37,040 nucleotides of DNA from Nocardioides sp. (lineage in GTDB: Bacteria > Actinomycetota > Actinomycetes > Propionibacteriales > Nocardioidaceae). Position 1 is the first letter of the stretch, and each line of letters opens with the position of its first letter. The DNA is taken from NCBI RefSeq assembly GCF_014360585.1, contig NZ_JACIXG010000051.1:1-37040 (forward strand), read 5' to 3'. Shown here in pieces: positions 24,012-32,091 of the stretch. The notes below the pieces were generated by a model. It made no database searches, was not told the origin of the DNA, and worked only from the letters and a program-made list of their open reading frames with translations. A program made the position numbers and the translations under genes.

Positions 24012-24557
24012 CTACGCCGCGCCGCAGCTCTCGGTCAGGAACTCGCCAAGGCGCTCGTAGGCGAGGTTCTGGGCCTCGCTGCGCTCGAGCGGGTCCTCGC
24101 CGCGGCCGGTGCGCAGGGCGTCCTCGATCATCATCCGCACGCCTTCGACGGCAGCAGCCGGCGTACCTTCGGGAACGCCCATCGACTGCAGGCTCGTCGC
24201 CGCCAGTCCCAGCGCGGTCTCGTTCTCGTCGTTCGGCGTGGACATCTGGGCAGCATGGGCGTTCGCCATCGTCTGTACGCCGCCGCAGAACTCCTCCAGG
24301 GAGGCGACCGGCCCCGAAGCGACCGGAGCGGCGGAGGAGCCCGCGGCGCCCGGCCCACCCGAAGCCGGGGCATCGCCGGAACCGAGGTCGCGGGTGAGCA
24401 CCACGACTCCGATCGCGACCGCGATCAGCACGCCGACGACGAGCGCACGCGAAGGATGCGGGAGCCGCTCTCGCCAGGCCGGCTCGCTTTGCGCCGCGGC
24501 AGCGGCGCGTCGAGCCGGGTTTCCGGACCGCTTCCCCGGCTGGTTCCCAGAGCTCAC
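24012..24557 (-). CDS. Membrane-anchored protein of unknown function in the Zur-linked operon
   Basis: 181 residues from a GTG at 24557, 10 bases after the stop of the TIGR03943-like gene. A basic N-terminus is followed by one membrane helix (ALVVGVLIAVAIGVVVL, about 38-54), a Gly/Ala/Ser/Pro-rich linker, and an external helical domain with one Cys near each end (EEFCGGV and LTESCGAA), which could form a disulfide. I do not recognise the family. Its position after a permease and its TIGR03943 partner suggests an accessory role in that metal-linked system. Confidence 0.75.
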   Translation of the reverse strand: MSSGNQPGKRSGNPARRAAAAAQSEPAWRERLPHPSRALVVGVLIAVAIGVVVLTRDLGSGDAPASGGPGAAGSSAAPVASGPVASLEEFCGGVQTMANAHAAQMSTPNDENETALGLAATSLQSMGVPEGTPAAAVEGVRMMIEDALRTGRGEDPLERSEAQNLAYERLGEFLTESCGAA

Positions 24558-24567
24558 CGGACAGCGC

Positions 24568-25269
24568 TCACTGGTAGGTGTTGGCCGGCGCCTCGCGCGG
24601 CTCGACGGAGGTGGCCTCGATGGCGGTCTCCGACTTGCCGCCCGGCGCGGTGCCCTCGACCCAGCGACCGGTGACCGCGACCCAGGCGTCGCGCTCGGGA
24701 GCGTCGTCGTAGTCCTCCACGCGCACCCGCGAGGCGCTCGCGTCGGCGGCACAGCAGGCGATCGCGATCCGGGTGACGTACCAGTTGCCCTTCTCGTCGG
24801 TGCTGACGAAGCCGGTCAGGCGGATGTCGCGGCCCTTGATCGTCGAGCCGTCCTCCACCCCGGCGCGCCACATGAACTCGGCGACCTCGACGTCCACCGG
24901 CCCGTCCGAGGCCGGCAGCGGCAGGATCTCGGCGTCGGGAGCCGCCGCTACCGGATCGCCGGCACGACGCTCGGCGAGGTAGGCACCCAGCGACGGCGGG
25001 CTGGCGACGAAGACGATCACACCGGGCACGATCGCCAGCCAGGTCATCGCCGGGACCTTGTGGCCATGCTCGTGGTCGTCCTCGCCCTCATCCCCCGGCT
25101 CTGGACGCAGCAGCATCCACGCCGTCAGACCGAGGAGCACCACACCGGTGACGATCAGCGGCCACTTCATCCAGTCGGTGACGTATCTCAGATAGCCGTC
25201 GCCGAGCGCGAGCCGCAGCAGTACGGCGCCGAGGAAACCGACCACCAGAGCCTGAGTTGTCCTAGTCAC
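24568..25269 (-). CDS. TIGR03943-family (YcgQ-like) membrane protein
   Basis: 233 residues from a GTG at 25269 that overlaps the repeat mini-ORF stop. Three membrane segments in the first 100 residues flank a loop with DDHEHGHK, a likely metal-binding patch. A C-terminal soluble domain carries VRLTGFV-like and VTRIAIACCAADA motifs typical of this family. TIGR03943 proteins are regularly encoded beside YcgR-type permeases and are often under zinc control, as here. Their transport substrate is not established. Confidence 0.85.
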   Translation of the reverse strand: MTRTTQALVVGFLGAVLLRLALGDGYLRYVTDWMKWPLIVTGVVLLGLTAWMLLRPEPGDEGEDDHEHGHKVPAMTWLAIVPGVIVFVASPPSLGAYLAERRAGDPVAAAPDAEILPLPASDGPVDVEVAEFMWRAGVEDGSTIKGRDIRLTGFVSTDEKGNWYVTRIAIACCAADASASRVRVEDYDDAPERDAWVAVTGRWVEGTAPGGKSETAIEATSVEPREAPANTYQ

Positions 25270-25352
25270 GCGGCCACCTCCGTTGCGCAAGCGCCATCGT
25301 ACGGACGCGGCCGCGCCTTGGCCGGACGGATCGCTCGCTGACGCTCACTCAC
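25266..25352 (-). repeat. Coupled mini-ORF repeat, copy 3 (28 codons)
   Basis: A GTG overlaps the permease stop (GTGA) and the TGA overlaps the GTG of the TIGR03943-like gene. It encodes VSERQRAIRPAKARPRPY, then DGACATEVAA. ACGGAGGTGG near its end supplies the Shine-Dalgarno of the next gene. Confidence 0.85.
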
Positions 25353-26338
25353 AGCAACCACCATCCGATGCCGACGGCGGAGGCGACCGCCGTGATGATC
25401 ACCAAGGGTACGAAACGAAGTGCGAAGCCCATGCCGAAATGGCCGGCTTCCATGGAAGCGAGCTTGATGTCCATCGCCGGACCGACGACGAGGAAGACCA
25501 GCTTCGCGGTGTCGGAGAACGCCGTGAACGAGGCTGCGACGAAGGCGTCCGACTCGGAGCAGAGCGCGACGATGAACGCGAACAGCGCCAGCGTCAGGAT
25601 CCCCAGCACCGCCTGCCCGGCGACGGTGTTGACCACCGAGCGGGGTACGAAGGTGTTGACCGCCGCCGCCAGCATGGCCCCCAGGACCAGGAACCCGGAG
25701 GCGTGCAGGAAGTCGTGGCTGACGTTGCCGAGGAACGACCGCTCGTGGGCGTGCTGGTCGCGACCGAGGTTGGTCAGCCGCTCGAGCAGCAGCTTGCCGC
25801 GGGCGAGCATGAGCCAGCCGACCGCGACGGCCGTGATCATCGAGGCCATGAACCGAGCCAGCACCATCATCGGCTGGCCGGGGAAGGCGACCGCCGTCGA
25901 GACCAGAACCGCCGGGTTGACCGCGGGCGCGGCCAGCATGAACGTCAGCGCCACGGCGGGGGCGACCCCACGACGGATGAGCGAGTTGGTCACCGGCACC
26001 GCGGCACACTCGCAGCCCGGCAGCCCGATCCCGGCCAGGCCGGCGACCGGGACGCCGAGCGCGGGGCTCTTCGGCACGATCTTGCTCAGCGCCTTCTCCG
26101 AGAGGAACGTCGAGATGAGGGCGCTGAGCAGCACGCCGCCCAGCAGGAATGGCGCCGACTGCACCACGATGGCGACGAAGATCGTGCCCCAGGTGTTGAA
26201 CAGGTCATGGTCCAGCAGCGGCAGCAGCCAGCGCTGGGAGAGCAGGACGACGAGCAGGACGATCGCCACGATCTCTGTCTGCCCCAGCTGGAACCCCGGC
26301 TTCTCGGCCGCCGCCCGCTCCGGGGCCTTCGTACTCAT
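25349..26338 (-). CDS. YcgR/DUF318-type permease
   Basis: 329 residues with about eight membrane segments. Family hallmarks are PFLLGGVLLSALISTFLSE, PGCECAAVPVTNSLIRRGV (the conserved CEC motif) and MLAAPAVNPAVLVSTAVAFP, as in the ArsP/DUF318 permeases. It is encoded upstream of its usual TIGR03943 partner. Its ATG overlaps the stop of the mini-ORF at 26335-26418. Expression probably comes from the rpmB Zur box through rpsN; no separate promoter is evident. Confidence 0.88.
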   Translation of the reverse strand: MSTKAPERAAAEKPGFQLGQTEIVAIVLLVVLLSQRWLLPLLDHDLFNTWGTIFVAIVVQSAPFLLGGVLLSALISTFLSEKALSKIVPKSPALGVPVAGLAGIGLPGCECAAVPVTNSLIRRGVAPAVALTFMLAAPAVNPAVLVSTAVAFPGQPMMVLARFMASMITAVAVGWLMLARGKLLLERLTNLGRDQHAHERSFLGNVSHDFLHASGFLVLGAMLAAAVNTFVPRSVVNTVAGQAVLGILTLALFAFIVALCSESDAFVAASFTAFSDTAKLVFLVVGPAMDIKLASMEAGHFGMGFALRFVPLVIITAVASAVGIGWWLL

Positions 26339-26418
26339 TCCGCCGCCTCCGTCGAAGGAGAGGGAGAATACGGACGCGACGGCCTGAGGCCCACGGCCGC
26401 TCGCTTGCGCTCGCTCAT
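26335..26418 (-). repeat. Coupled mini-ORF repeat, copy 4 (27 codons, divergent)
   Basis: Encodes MSERKRAAVGLRPSRPY then SPSPSTEAAE, so the GACATE block is altered. The TGA overlaps the permease ATG. Unlike the other copies its start does not overlap a stop: rpsN ends 82 bases upstream, with a small hairpin (26439-26454) between. GGAGGCGG near its end is the permease Shine-Dalgarno. Confidence 0.8.
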
Positions 26419-26438
26419 GAGGCGTGTGTCTAGCACAG

Positions 26439-26454
26439 CCCGGCGACCGCCGGG
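26439..26454. other. Short GC hairpin between rpsN and the permease leader ORF
   Basis: CCCGGCG and CGCCGGG are separated by two bases. It could attenuate transcription between rpsN and the permease genes, or be incidental in GC-rich DNA. Confidence 0.35.
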
Positions 26455-26500
26455 TAGCGCCCCGCCGACTCGGAATGGTTCCGGTTAGGCTTCGCCGACG

Positions 26501-26806
26501 TCACCAGCTGGACTTGGTGATCCCCGGCAGATGCCCCTTGTGCGCGAGCTCGCGGAATCGGATCCGGGACACGCCCGCCTTGCGCAGATAGCCTCGCGGT
26601 CGGCCGTCGACCTGGTCACGGTTGCGCAGGCGCACCGGCGAGGAGTCGCGCGGCAGCCGCGAGAGCGCACGGACGGCCTCGGCCTGCTCGGCCGAGCCCG
26701 GCTCCGCGGCCCGGATCTGCTCCTTGAGCGCCGCCCGACGCTCCGCGTACCGTTCGACGATCTCGCGGCGCTTCGCCTCGGCCGCGATCTTGGACTTCTT
26801 GGCCAT
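26501..26806 (-). CDS. rpsN: Ribosomal protein S14, zinc-free paralogue
   Basis: 101 residues, the long uS14 form. [40 protein letters not shown] and the C-terminal [11 protein letters not shown] are diagnostic. The Cys pairs of the short zinc-binding form are missing. Its start overlaps the rpmB stop (ATGA). It replaces zinc S14 in zinc-starved ribosomes. Confidence 0.96.
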   Translation of the reverse strand: MAKKSKIAAEAKRREIVERYAERRAALKEQIRAAEPGSAEQAEAVRALSRLPRDSSPVRLRNRDQVDGRPRGYLRKAGVSRIRFRELAHKGHLPGITKSSW

Positions 26807-27042
26807 CAGACCTTCTCCCCTCGGGCGCGCATCTCGGCGACGACGGCCTCGATGCCGCGTACGTCGATCTGCTTGATCGCGTTGGTGCTGAGCCGCAGCG
26901 TGACCTTCCGGCCCAGGCTGGGCACGAAGTAGGTCTTCTTCTGCAGGTTCACCTCCCAGCGTCGCCGGGTCGCCTTCTTGGACCAGGGGCGGTTGTTTCC
27001 GAAGCCCGGGCGGGCACCGGTGACCTGACACGTGCGTGACAT
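26806..27042 (-). CDS. rpmB: Ribosomal protein L28, zinc-free paralogue
   Basis: 78 residues. [20 protein letters not shown] and [20 protein letters not shown] match bL28 of the E. coli type; only Cys5 is present, so no zinc ribbon can form. It is the first gene leftward of the Zur box at 27061-27075, divergent from zur. Confidence 0.96.
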   Translation of the reverse strand: MSRTCQVTGARPGFGNNRPWSKKATRRRWEVNLQKKTYFVPSLGRKVTLRLSTNAIKQIDVRGIEAVVAEMRARGEKV

Positions 27043-27060
27043 GACAGCCTTTCGTCTTAT

Positions 27061-27075
27061 CGGGAATCATTTTCA
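27061..27075. promoter_or_regulatory. Zur box between rpmB and zur
   Basis: CGGGAATCATTTTCA (reverse strand TGAAAATGATTCCCG) lies 19 bases upstream of rpmB and 73 bases upstream of zur. It certainly faces rpmB and could also allow zur autoregulation. Confidence 0.87.
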
Positions 27076-27148
27076 TTATTGCACAGCCGTCCCGCGACGC
27101 GTCATCGTCGACCCGCTGGACACGGGATTCGTTCCGATACCGACTAGC

Positions 27149-27568
27149 ATGGCGCTCATGGCACCAACCCAGCAGGTCAAGCGGCGCGCGACCAATCAGG
27201 GCGCCGCGGTGAAGGAGGCCCTCGCCGCCGAGGACACCTTCCGCAGCGCCCAGGACGTCTACGCCACGCTGCGCGCGAGCGGCGAGAAGATCGGCCTCTC
27301 CACGGTCTATCGCCACCTGCAGATCTTCGTCGACGACGGGCTCGCCGATGTGATCCACAAGCCCGACGGCGAGTCCACCTACCGGCTGTGCGGGGACGCC
27401 TCCACGACCCATCACCACCATCTGGTGTGCCGTCAGTGCGGCAAGGCGGTGGAGATCGAGGGCCCGGCCGTGGAGACCTGGGCCGACAAGGTGGCGGCGC
27501 AGCACGGCTTCTCCGACGTCAACCACACGGTCGAGATCTTCGGCCTCTGCACCGCCTGCGCCGCCTGA
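27149..27568 (+). CDS. zur: Zinc uptake regulator Zur (Fur family)
   Basis: 139 residues from ATG 27149 (an ATG at 27158 is also possible). A winged-helix domain (residues 15-80, with [20 protein letters not shown]) is followed by the dimerisation domain with HHHH (88-91), C94xxC97 and C134xxC137, the structural zinc site, and Cys81 near the sensing site. When zinc is plentiful such proteins bind boxes like those listed here and repress. Genes with the boxes are zinc-free ribosomal proteins, which identifies it as Zur and not Fur. It is divergent from rpmB and convergent with the PepSY gene. Confidence 0.93.
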   Translation: MALMAPTQQVKRRATNQGAAVKEALAAEDTFRSAQDVYATLRASGEKIGLSTVYRHLQIFVDDGLADVIHKPDGESTYRLCGDASTTHHHHLVCRQCGKAVEIEGPAVETWADKVAAQHGFSDVNHTVEIFGLCTACAA

Positions 27569-27576
27569 CCCGGCTC

Positions 27577-27738
27577 AGGGCATGTCTGGTAAAGACACGG
27601 CGGCCGCGAGCGGCGTTTCGGGCCGATCTGGCAAGGCGTCCGCCACGAAGGCATCCTGGAGGCTGTCGAGTGGCGGCAACGCAGCCAGATCGGATGCGAA
27701 ACGTCGCGTAGCGCGCGTGGATTTGCCAGACATGCCCT
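27577..27738. mobile_element. Fold-back element, 162 bp, MITE-like
   Basis: Terminal arms AGGGCATGTCTGGTAAA (27577-27593) and TTTGCCAGACATGCCCT (27722-27738) are complementary with one mismatch. Internal segments also pair (GGCCGATCTGGC against GCCAGATCGG, GCGGCGTTTCG against CGAAACGTCGC), so nearly the whole element can fold into one imperfect hairpin. It carries no ORF. It sits between the convergent zur and PepSY genes, and its right edge supplies part of the PepSY TAG stop. No target duplication is evident. It may also act as a terminator. Confidence 0.65.
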
Positions 27739-29215
27739 AGCCCGCCCGGCCGCGTCTGCTCGCCAAGGCGAGCGCGAGGTCGATCAGCAGGAACGCCACC
27801 AGGCTGATCCCCAGCAGCGGGAAGAACCAGCCGACGAGCACGGTCACCGCGACGCCGCCGGCCAGCACGGTCCGCGGCAGTCGCCGCCAGGCGCCGCGTG
27901 GCACCGGCCTGCCGAACCGCAGCCGACTCGTGCCGCGAGGACGCCGCAGCCACCACATCCGGTAGCCCAGGAGCGTGAGGGCGATCAGCCCGATCGCCAC
28001 CGCTGCCAGGACGATCTGGTTGGCGACGCCGAACAGGATCCCCATGTGAGCGCCGATGCTCCAGGTGGTCAGCTTGGCCATCACCGGCCAGTCGGCGAAG
28101 TCGACGCGGTCCACGACCGCGCCGCTGGCCGGATCGACGGCGACGGTGTCGTAGCTCGTGGGCCAGTCACGCTTGTTCTCCGCGGCCGTCCAGGCGCTGT
28201 CCGCGTCCGTCGGCGGAGTCAGGTAGAGCGGGTCACCGAGACCCTCCTCGCGGGCGGCGGCGAGCACACCGTCGATGCCGACACCGTCGACCAGGAGCGC
28301 GTCCGGGTCCTCGCCGGACGTCGCCGCGCCCGGCCCGTGGTGCTCGTGACCGACCGACGAGGTCTCGCCCTCCAGCGAGGTCGTCGGAAGCGGCTTCATC
28401 CAGGCCAGAGCGGTACGCAGCTCCTCGACGTTGGCTCCGGCGTAGCGCGACCAGGTCACCCCGGAGACCGACAGGACCAGCGCACCGAGCAGGACCCAGA
28501 CGCCGATCGCGCCGTGCCACGACATCACCCGTGCCCGGCCGCGGGCATCGAGGCGATGTCCCGAGCTTGTCGAAGGGTCGGGCGTCAGCAGCCGGCGGGT
28601 GCGCCGCTCGCGCCGGCGCTTGGCGATCCAGAGGGCCAGCCCGCCCAGGGCCACCACCCACAGCCAGCTCGCCGCGAGCTCGCTGTAGTTGCGGCCGAGC
28701 GCGCCGAGATGAAGGTTGCGGTGGAGGTCGTCGAGCCACGCGCGGAAGCCGAGCCACTGCCCATAGCTGCGTACCTGGCCCTCGACCTGGCCGGTGTAGG
28801 GGTTCACGAACACCGACATGTCGTAGCCGGTGGGGACGGTCTCGTCGGTGAAGACCACCCGGGTGCTGCGGTCGGCAGCCTCCGGGACGTCGACCCGGAT
28901 GACCGCTCCGGCGGGGTGGGTCGCGCGGGCGGCGGCGACCTGCTCGGCGAGCGTCACCTGGCCACCTGCCGGGCCGACATCGGTCAGCTCGCGATAGGCG
29001 ATCTGCTCCACCTGCGGGGCGATCGTGTAGAGCAGCCCGGTCACCGAGGCGACCAGGATGAACGGGGCCACCAGCACCCCGGCGTAGAAGTGCAGGCGCA
29101 GCACGAGCGGGCGGACCATCGGCCACCAGTCGCTTCGTCGGCTCGGCGGATCGGCCTGCGGGACGGTCCGTGGCTCGGCCGGTGATGGGGTCTGGAGCTG
29201 GGTGGGAACGGGCAT
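27737..29215 (-). CDS. PepSY-associated transmembrane protein
   Basis: 492 residues. RLHFYAGVLVAPFILVASVT (helix 1), an external PepSY-like region, WLDDLHRNLHLGALGRNYSE (family marker), a second helix pair, MSWHGAIGVWVLLGALVLSV, a second external domain with GHEHHGPG, and a C-terminal helix pair. This is the PiuB/PepSY-TM layout, linked in other bacteria to iron or copper handling and ferric reduction. It lies 76 bases after a small membrane protein and may be cotranscribed. It has no Zur box. A REP-like palindrome lies in frame inside it (28559-28582). Confidence 0.85.
   Translation of the reverse strand: MPVPTQLQTPSPAEPRTVPQADPPSRRSDWWPMVRPLVLRLHFYAGVLVAPFILVASVTGLLYTIAPQVEQIAYRELTDVGPAGGQVTLAEQVAAARATHPAGAVIRVDVPEAADRSTRVVFTDETVPTGYDMSVFVNPYTGQVEGQVRSYGQWLGFRAWLDDLHRNLHLGALGRNYSELAASWLWVVALGGLALWIAKRRRERRTRRLLTPDPSTSSGHRLDARGRARVMSWHGAIGVWVLLGALVLSVSGVTWSRYAGANVEELRTALAWMKPLPTTSLEGETSSVGHEHHGPGAATSGEDPDALLVDGVGIDGVLAAAREEGLGDPLYLTPPTDADSAWTAAENKRDWPTSYDTVAVDPASGAVVDRVDFADWPVMAKLTTWSIGAHMGILFGVANQIVLAAVAIGLIALTLLGYRMWWLRRPRGTSRLRFGRPVPRGAWRRLPRTVLAGGVAVTVLVGWFFPLLGISLVAFLLIDLALALASRRGRAG
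28559..28582. repeat. REP-like palindrome inside the PepSY gene
   Basis: CCCGAGCTTGTCGAAGGGTC with the following GGG is an imperfect palindrome around CTTGTCGAAG, a sequence type widely repeated in GC-rich actinobacterial genomes. It is read as PDPSTSSGHR in a cytoplasmic loop after a basic RRRERRTRRLL stretch, keeping the frame. Confidence 0.6.
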
Positions 29216-29291
29216 TCGAGGTTTCTCTTCTCGCGATTTCGGGTACGCAAGACAGCCACCGGGCTCACCCGGTGGTGCTCGCAGAGGGATC

Positions 29292-29852
29292 TCAGAGGCC
29301 GATGGGCCTCGGCGGTCCCCTTCGCGGAGAGACGGCGACCCACGGAGCCGGTCGCGGGACGACCTGCCGCACCTCGGCGAGCAGGTCGCCGACGACCGCG
29401 AGCCGTGGGATCGGAAGGCGGCGTACGACCACGGCGAGAGCCCTGCGGTGCAGCCCCCAGACGATGACGGAGAGCACGGCCGCGCAGGCATGGGCCAGGA
29501 GCATCGGCCCACTGCCGTCGGCCGCGCCGACGGCGTGCTGGTGCTGGGCGCCGGGGGCCGCGGCGAAGGCCGCGAAGACCTCGTGGAGCCCCAGCTGGGA
29601 CAGCCCGGCCGCGAGCGTGCCGGCGAGGAGGCCGACGCGACGCTGCAGCACCACGATGCCCATGCCGAAGACAGCCAGTGCCGCCGCGGCCAGCCAGCCG
29701 GCGCTCGGCAGAGCGCCGCCCGCGGCCACGTGGGCCAGGCCCGCACCGCTCATGATCTGGAGCGTGGCGAGCAGGGAGAGCCACACGCTTCCGCGTACCG
29801 GCCTCACCACTCGCAGCTCCACGCGCAGCACCGTATCCCGAGTCGGCGCCAT
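29292..29852 (-). CDS. Small integral membrane protein, unknown function
   Basis: 186 residues with four predicted helices (SVWLSLLATLQIMSGAGLAH, WLAAAALAVFGMGIVVL, LLAGTLAAGLSQLGL, MLLAHACAAVLSVIVWGLHR) and an external loop containing QHQHAVG that could bind metal. A Shine-Dalgarno AGGAG lies seven bases before the ATG. It precedes the PepSY gene on the same strand, so a shared role in metal handling is possible. I do not recognise a named family. Confidence 0.7.
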   Translation of the reverse strand: MAPTRDTVLRVELRVVRPVRGSVWLSLLATLQIMSGAGLAHVAAGGALPSAGWLAAAALAVFGMGIVVLQRRVGLLAGTLAAGLSQLGLHEVFAAFAAAPGAQHQHAVGAADGSGPMLLAHACAAVLSVIVWGLHRRALAVVVRRLPIPRLAVVGDLLAEVRQVVPRPAPWVAVSPRRGPPRPIGL

Positions 29853-29908
29853 GATCGGGCTCCTACGCTCGTGCCACGCTCAGGCGCTCAAAAGCTGGGC
29901 GATCGCGG

Positions 29909-30955
29909 TCAGAGCTCGTCGCTGCTTCCCTCGACGAGAAAGGTCGCCGGCCCACCCAGGTTCTCGTCGTCGGTCGGGATCATCGGGCTGACCGGTGTGC
30001 AGGCGAGCGTCCGCAGCTCGCAGGTGACGACCTGCCGTTCGCGCAGCACGTTGGTCGCGTTCGTGTCGATCCGCTCCGCGACACCGAAGAAGGTGTCCTC
30101 GTCGCTCCACCCGACCAGCTTGAAGTGCTCCCACGGCGCGTCGATCGCGCGTTGGCGGCCTGTCTTCGCGTCGTACGCCACCGCCTGGGTGGGCCACTCG
30201 CTCACGTCGAAGATCGTGCTCCGGTCCGGCGAGAGCCGACCGACCCCGGCGACCCAGGAGTCGGCCAGCTCCCGTCGCTTGCCCTCTCCGCCGAGGTAGA
30301 CATGGAACCCGTCGGGGAACAGGGTCTCGGCGTAGCCCTCGTAGACCTCCCCGTCCGGACTGGCGCTCGCCGGTGTCGCGGAGCCGTCGTCGAGGTCGAT
30401 GGTGGTGCTGTCGTAGAAGAGGTGCTCGTCGCTCACCCCGACCAGCAACGGCATGACCTCGCCGTAGAGGTCCTCCAGATCCGCACCGCCGTCGGGCTCC
30501 TCGTCAGGAGTTCGGTAGAGCTGCTCACCGGTGCGGGTGTCGAACGCCGCCACCTGGAGCACGTGGGTGCCGTACTCGTCAGTCGGGCCACGCGACTGGT
30601 CCACGGTGGCGAAGACCGAGCGGTCCGCCGACACGGCCAGGTTGCGCCAACCGACCTCCTCGACCTTCTCGGTCTCGCCCTCCGCGCTCGTGAACATAAG
30701 TGTCCGGCCGCGCATCCAGTAGACACCGGTGGCGCCGAGCACGAACTCGTCCACAGGCTCACCGAGATCGACGCTCCGCTCACCCACGTGCAGCGTGCCA
30801 TCGGCGTACCAGGCCGGCGCCGTGGCCTCCCACTCGGTCGGTCCTACCGGCAGCGAGAACGGCTCCTTGCCGCCGACCGTCGCGGTCGAGCTGCCGCAGC
30901 CGGCTGCCACGAGGGCGACCAGTGCGCCGGCGACGACGACCGCGCGTGGGTTCAT
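29909..30955 (-). CDS. Lipoprotein with beta-propeller-like repeats, unknown function
   Basis: 348 residues. Lipobox LVAAGC puts the modified Cys near residue 20. The rest is beta-rich with repeated units (VLQVAAFDTRTGEQLYRTPD, TQAVAYDAKTGRQRAIDAPW), like a secreted beta-propeller. It starts with an ATGA overlap on the DUF3159 stop. No enzymatic motif is seen. Confidence 0.75.
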   Translation of the reverse strand: MNPRAVVVAGALVALVAAGCGSSTATVGGKEPFSLPVGPTEWEATAPAWYADGTLHVGERSVDLGEPVDEFVLGATGVYWMRGRTLMFTSAEGETEKVEEVGWRNLAVSADRSVFATVDQSRGPTDEYGTHVLQVAAFDTRTGEQLYRTPDEEPDGGADLEDLYGEVMPLLVGVSDEHLFYDSTTIDLDDGSATPASASPDGEVYEGYAETLFPDGFHVYLGGEGKRRELADSWVAGVGRLSPDRSTIFDVSEWPTQAVAYDAKTGRQRAIDAPWEHFKLVGWSDEDTFFGVAERIDTNATNVLRERQVVTCELRTLACTPVSPMIPTDDENLGGPATFLVEGSSDEL

Positions 30956-31713
30956 CGCGCCGTGGACTGGACCGGGGTGTGGTTGCGGGCGAGGAGCCAG
31001 ATCATGGTGCCGTAGCAGGCGATCCGCAGCGCCCAGCCGAAGCCGGTGCGGAGGATGCCGAGGGCGAGGATCGCCCAGTCGCGGTCGATCGAGCCGCTCC
31101 AGGCGAGGAACCAGATCGGCCCCTGGATGGCGGCTCCGATCGCACCGGGCGCCAAGAAGAGCCAGGTCAGCCGCGTGCACAGCTTCACGATCTGCTTGTC
31201 CTGATGCCACTCGAGCGGATCGCCGCTGGCGACGCCGATGAAGAAGCCGAAGATCGGCCAGCCGATCAGGCACAGGCCGCCGACCAGGACCGTGTAGCCG
31301 AGGCTGATCAGGATGCCGGGCAGGAAGTAGGCCAGGGCCTGCTCCTCGGCTGATCCACCCATCGACTGGGCCAGCCGCACCACCGCGAAGCCGATGAGGA
31401 TCCCGAAGATGGCGTTGCCGACGTACTGCAGGCTCGAGCGCTGCACCAGCCGCACCAGCAGGAAGATCGCCGCAGTCGCCGCCGAGGCGATCAGCGCGAA
31501 CTTGAGGTCCTTGACCGCCAGCCAGGCGATGGTGAAGACCAGGCCGGGCACGCCGGCCTCGAGCATCCCACGCACACCTCCGAGCCCGGCGGACATCTGG
31601 CGGCGTACGACCGCCTCGACGGTGTCGACAGTCGGATGGTTGTGGTCGTGGTCGACCGGCCGGTCGTCGCCGGCTGGGGTCTCAGAGGTGGGGGTCACGT
31701 TTGGTTGGCTCAC
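30952..31713 (-). CDS. DUF3159 family membrane protein
   Basis: 253 residues. A His/Asp-rich N-terminus (DHDHNHP, about 22-28) is followed by about six helices, with GVPGLVFTIAWLAVKDLKFA and LALGILRTGFGWALR typical of DUF3159. The start overlaps the stop of the OB-fold gene. The family is actinobacterial, usually next to the OB-fold and DUF3710 genes as here; function unknown. Confidence 0.88.
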   Translation of the reverse strand: MSQPNVTPTSETPAGDDRPVDHDHNHPTVDTVEAVVRRQMSAGLGGVRGMLEAGVPGLVFTIAWLAVKDLKFALIASAATAAIFLLVRLVQRSSLQYVGNAIFGILIGFAVVRLAQSMGGSAEEQALAYFLPGILISLGYTVLVGGLCLIGWPIFGFFIGVASGDPLEWHQDKQIVKLCTRLTWLFLAPGAIGAAIQGPIWFLAWSGSIDRDWAILALGILRTGFGWALRIACYGTMIWLLARNHTPVQSTAR

Positions 31714-32081
31714 TCGTTGGGGTCCGGTATCAGCTCGTAGCGGGGGTTGAACATGATGCGCTGGCCGTCGTTGCGGCCGATGCGGCCCTGCACCTGCAGG
31801 GACCGGCCCGGGCTGACCCCGGCGATGCGCCGGCGGCCCAGCCAGATGAGCGTCAGTGTGCCGGAGCCGTCGAAGAGCTCGGCCTCCAGCGCCGGGACGC
31901 CGCCGCGCGGTCGCAGAGTGATCGTACGCAGCGTCCCCCGCAACCGCACCGTCTCACGGTCGGGCGCGTCGGCGATGGAGGCGACATCCTTGGCGACGTG
32001 CGCTGCCCGGATCTCGCTCGCATCGATCGAGGCGGTGTTCGCCCAGTCGCTGAGCTTCGCACGCAGCCGGCCCTTGGACAT
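31710..32081 (-). CDS. OB-fold nucleic-acid-binding protein
   Basis: 123 residues. The OB-fold core is VRLRGTLRTITLRPRGGVPA, ELFDGSGTLTLIWLGRRRIAGV, then GRSLQVQGRIGR, as in the tRNA-anti/RecG-type OB domain. It lies between DUF3710 and DUF3159 genes, a conserved actinobacterial arrangement. Exact role unknown. Confidence 0.88.
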   Translation of the reverse strand: MSKGRLRAKLSDWANTASIDASEIRAAHVAKDVASIADAPDRETVRLRGTLRTITLRPRGGVPALEAELFDGSGTLTLIWLGRRRIAGVSPGRSLQVQGRIGRNDGQRIMFNPRYELIPDPNE

Positions 32082-32091
32082 CGCTAGCCGA

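Noticed and set aside
25283..26488. Plus-strand 401-residue ORF opposite the permease
   Set aside because: Composition (Arg, Gln, His and Glu-rich) is that of an antisense shadow; the minus strand encodes a clear DUF318 permease.
27577..27738. Small RNA gene or CRISPR-like unit
   Set aside because: Only one inverted repeat pair, no direct repeats or spacers; a fold-back element or terminator explains it.
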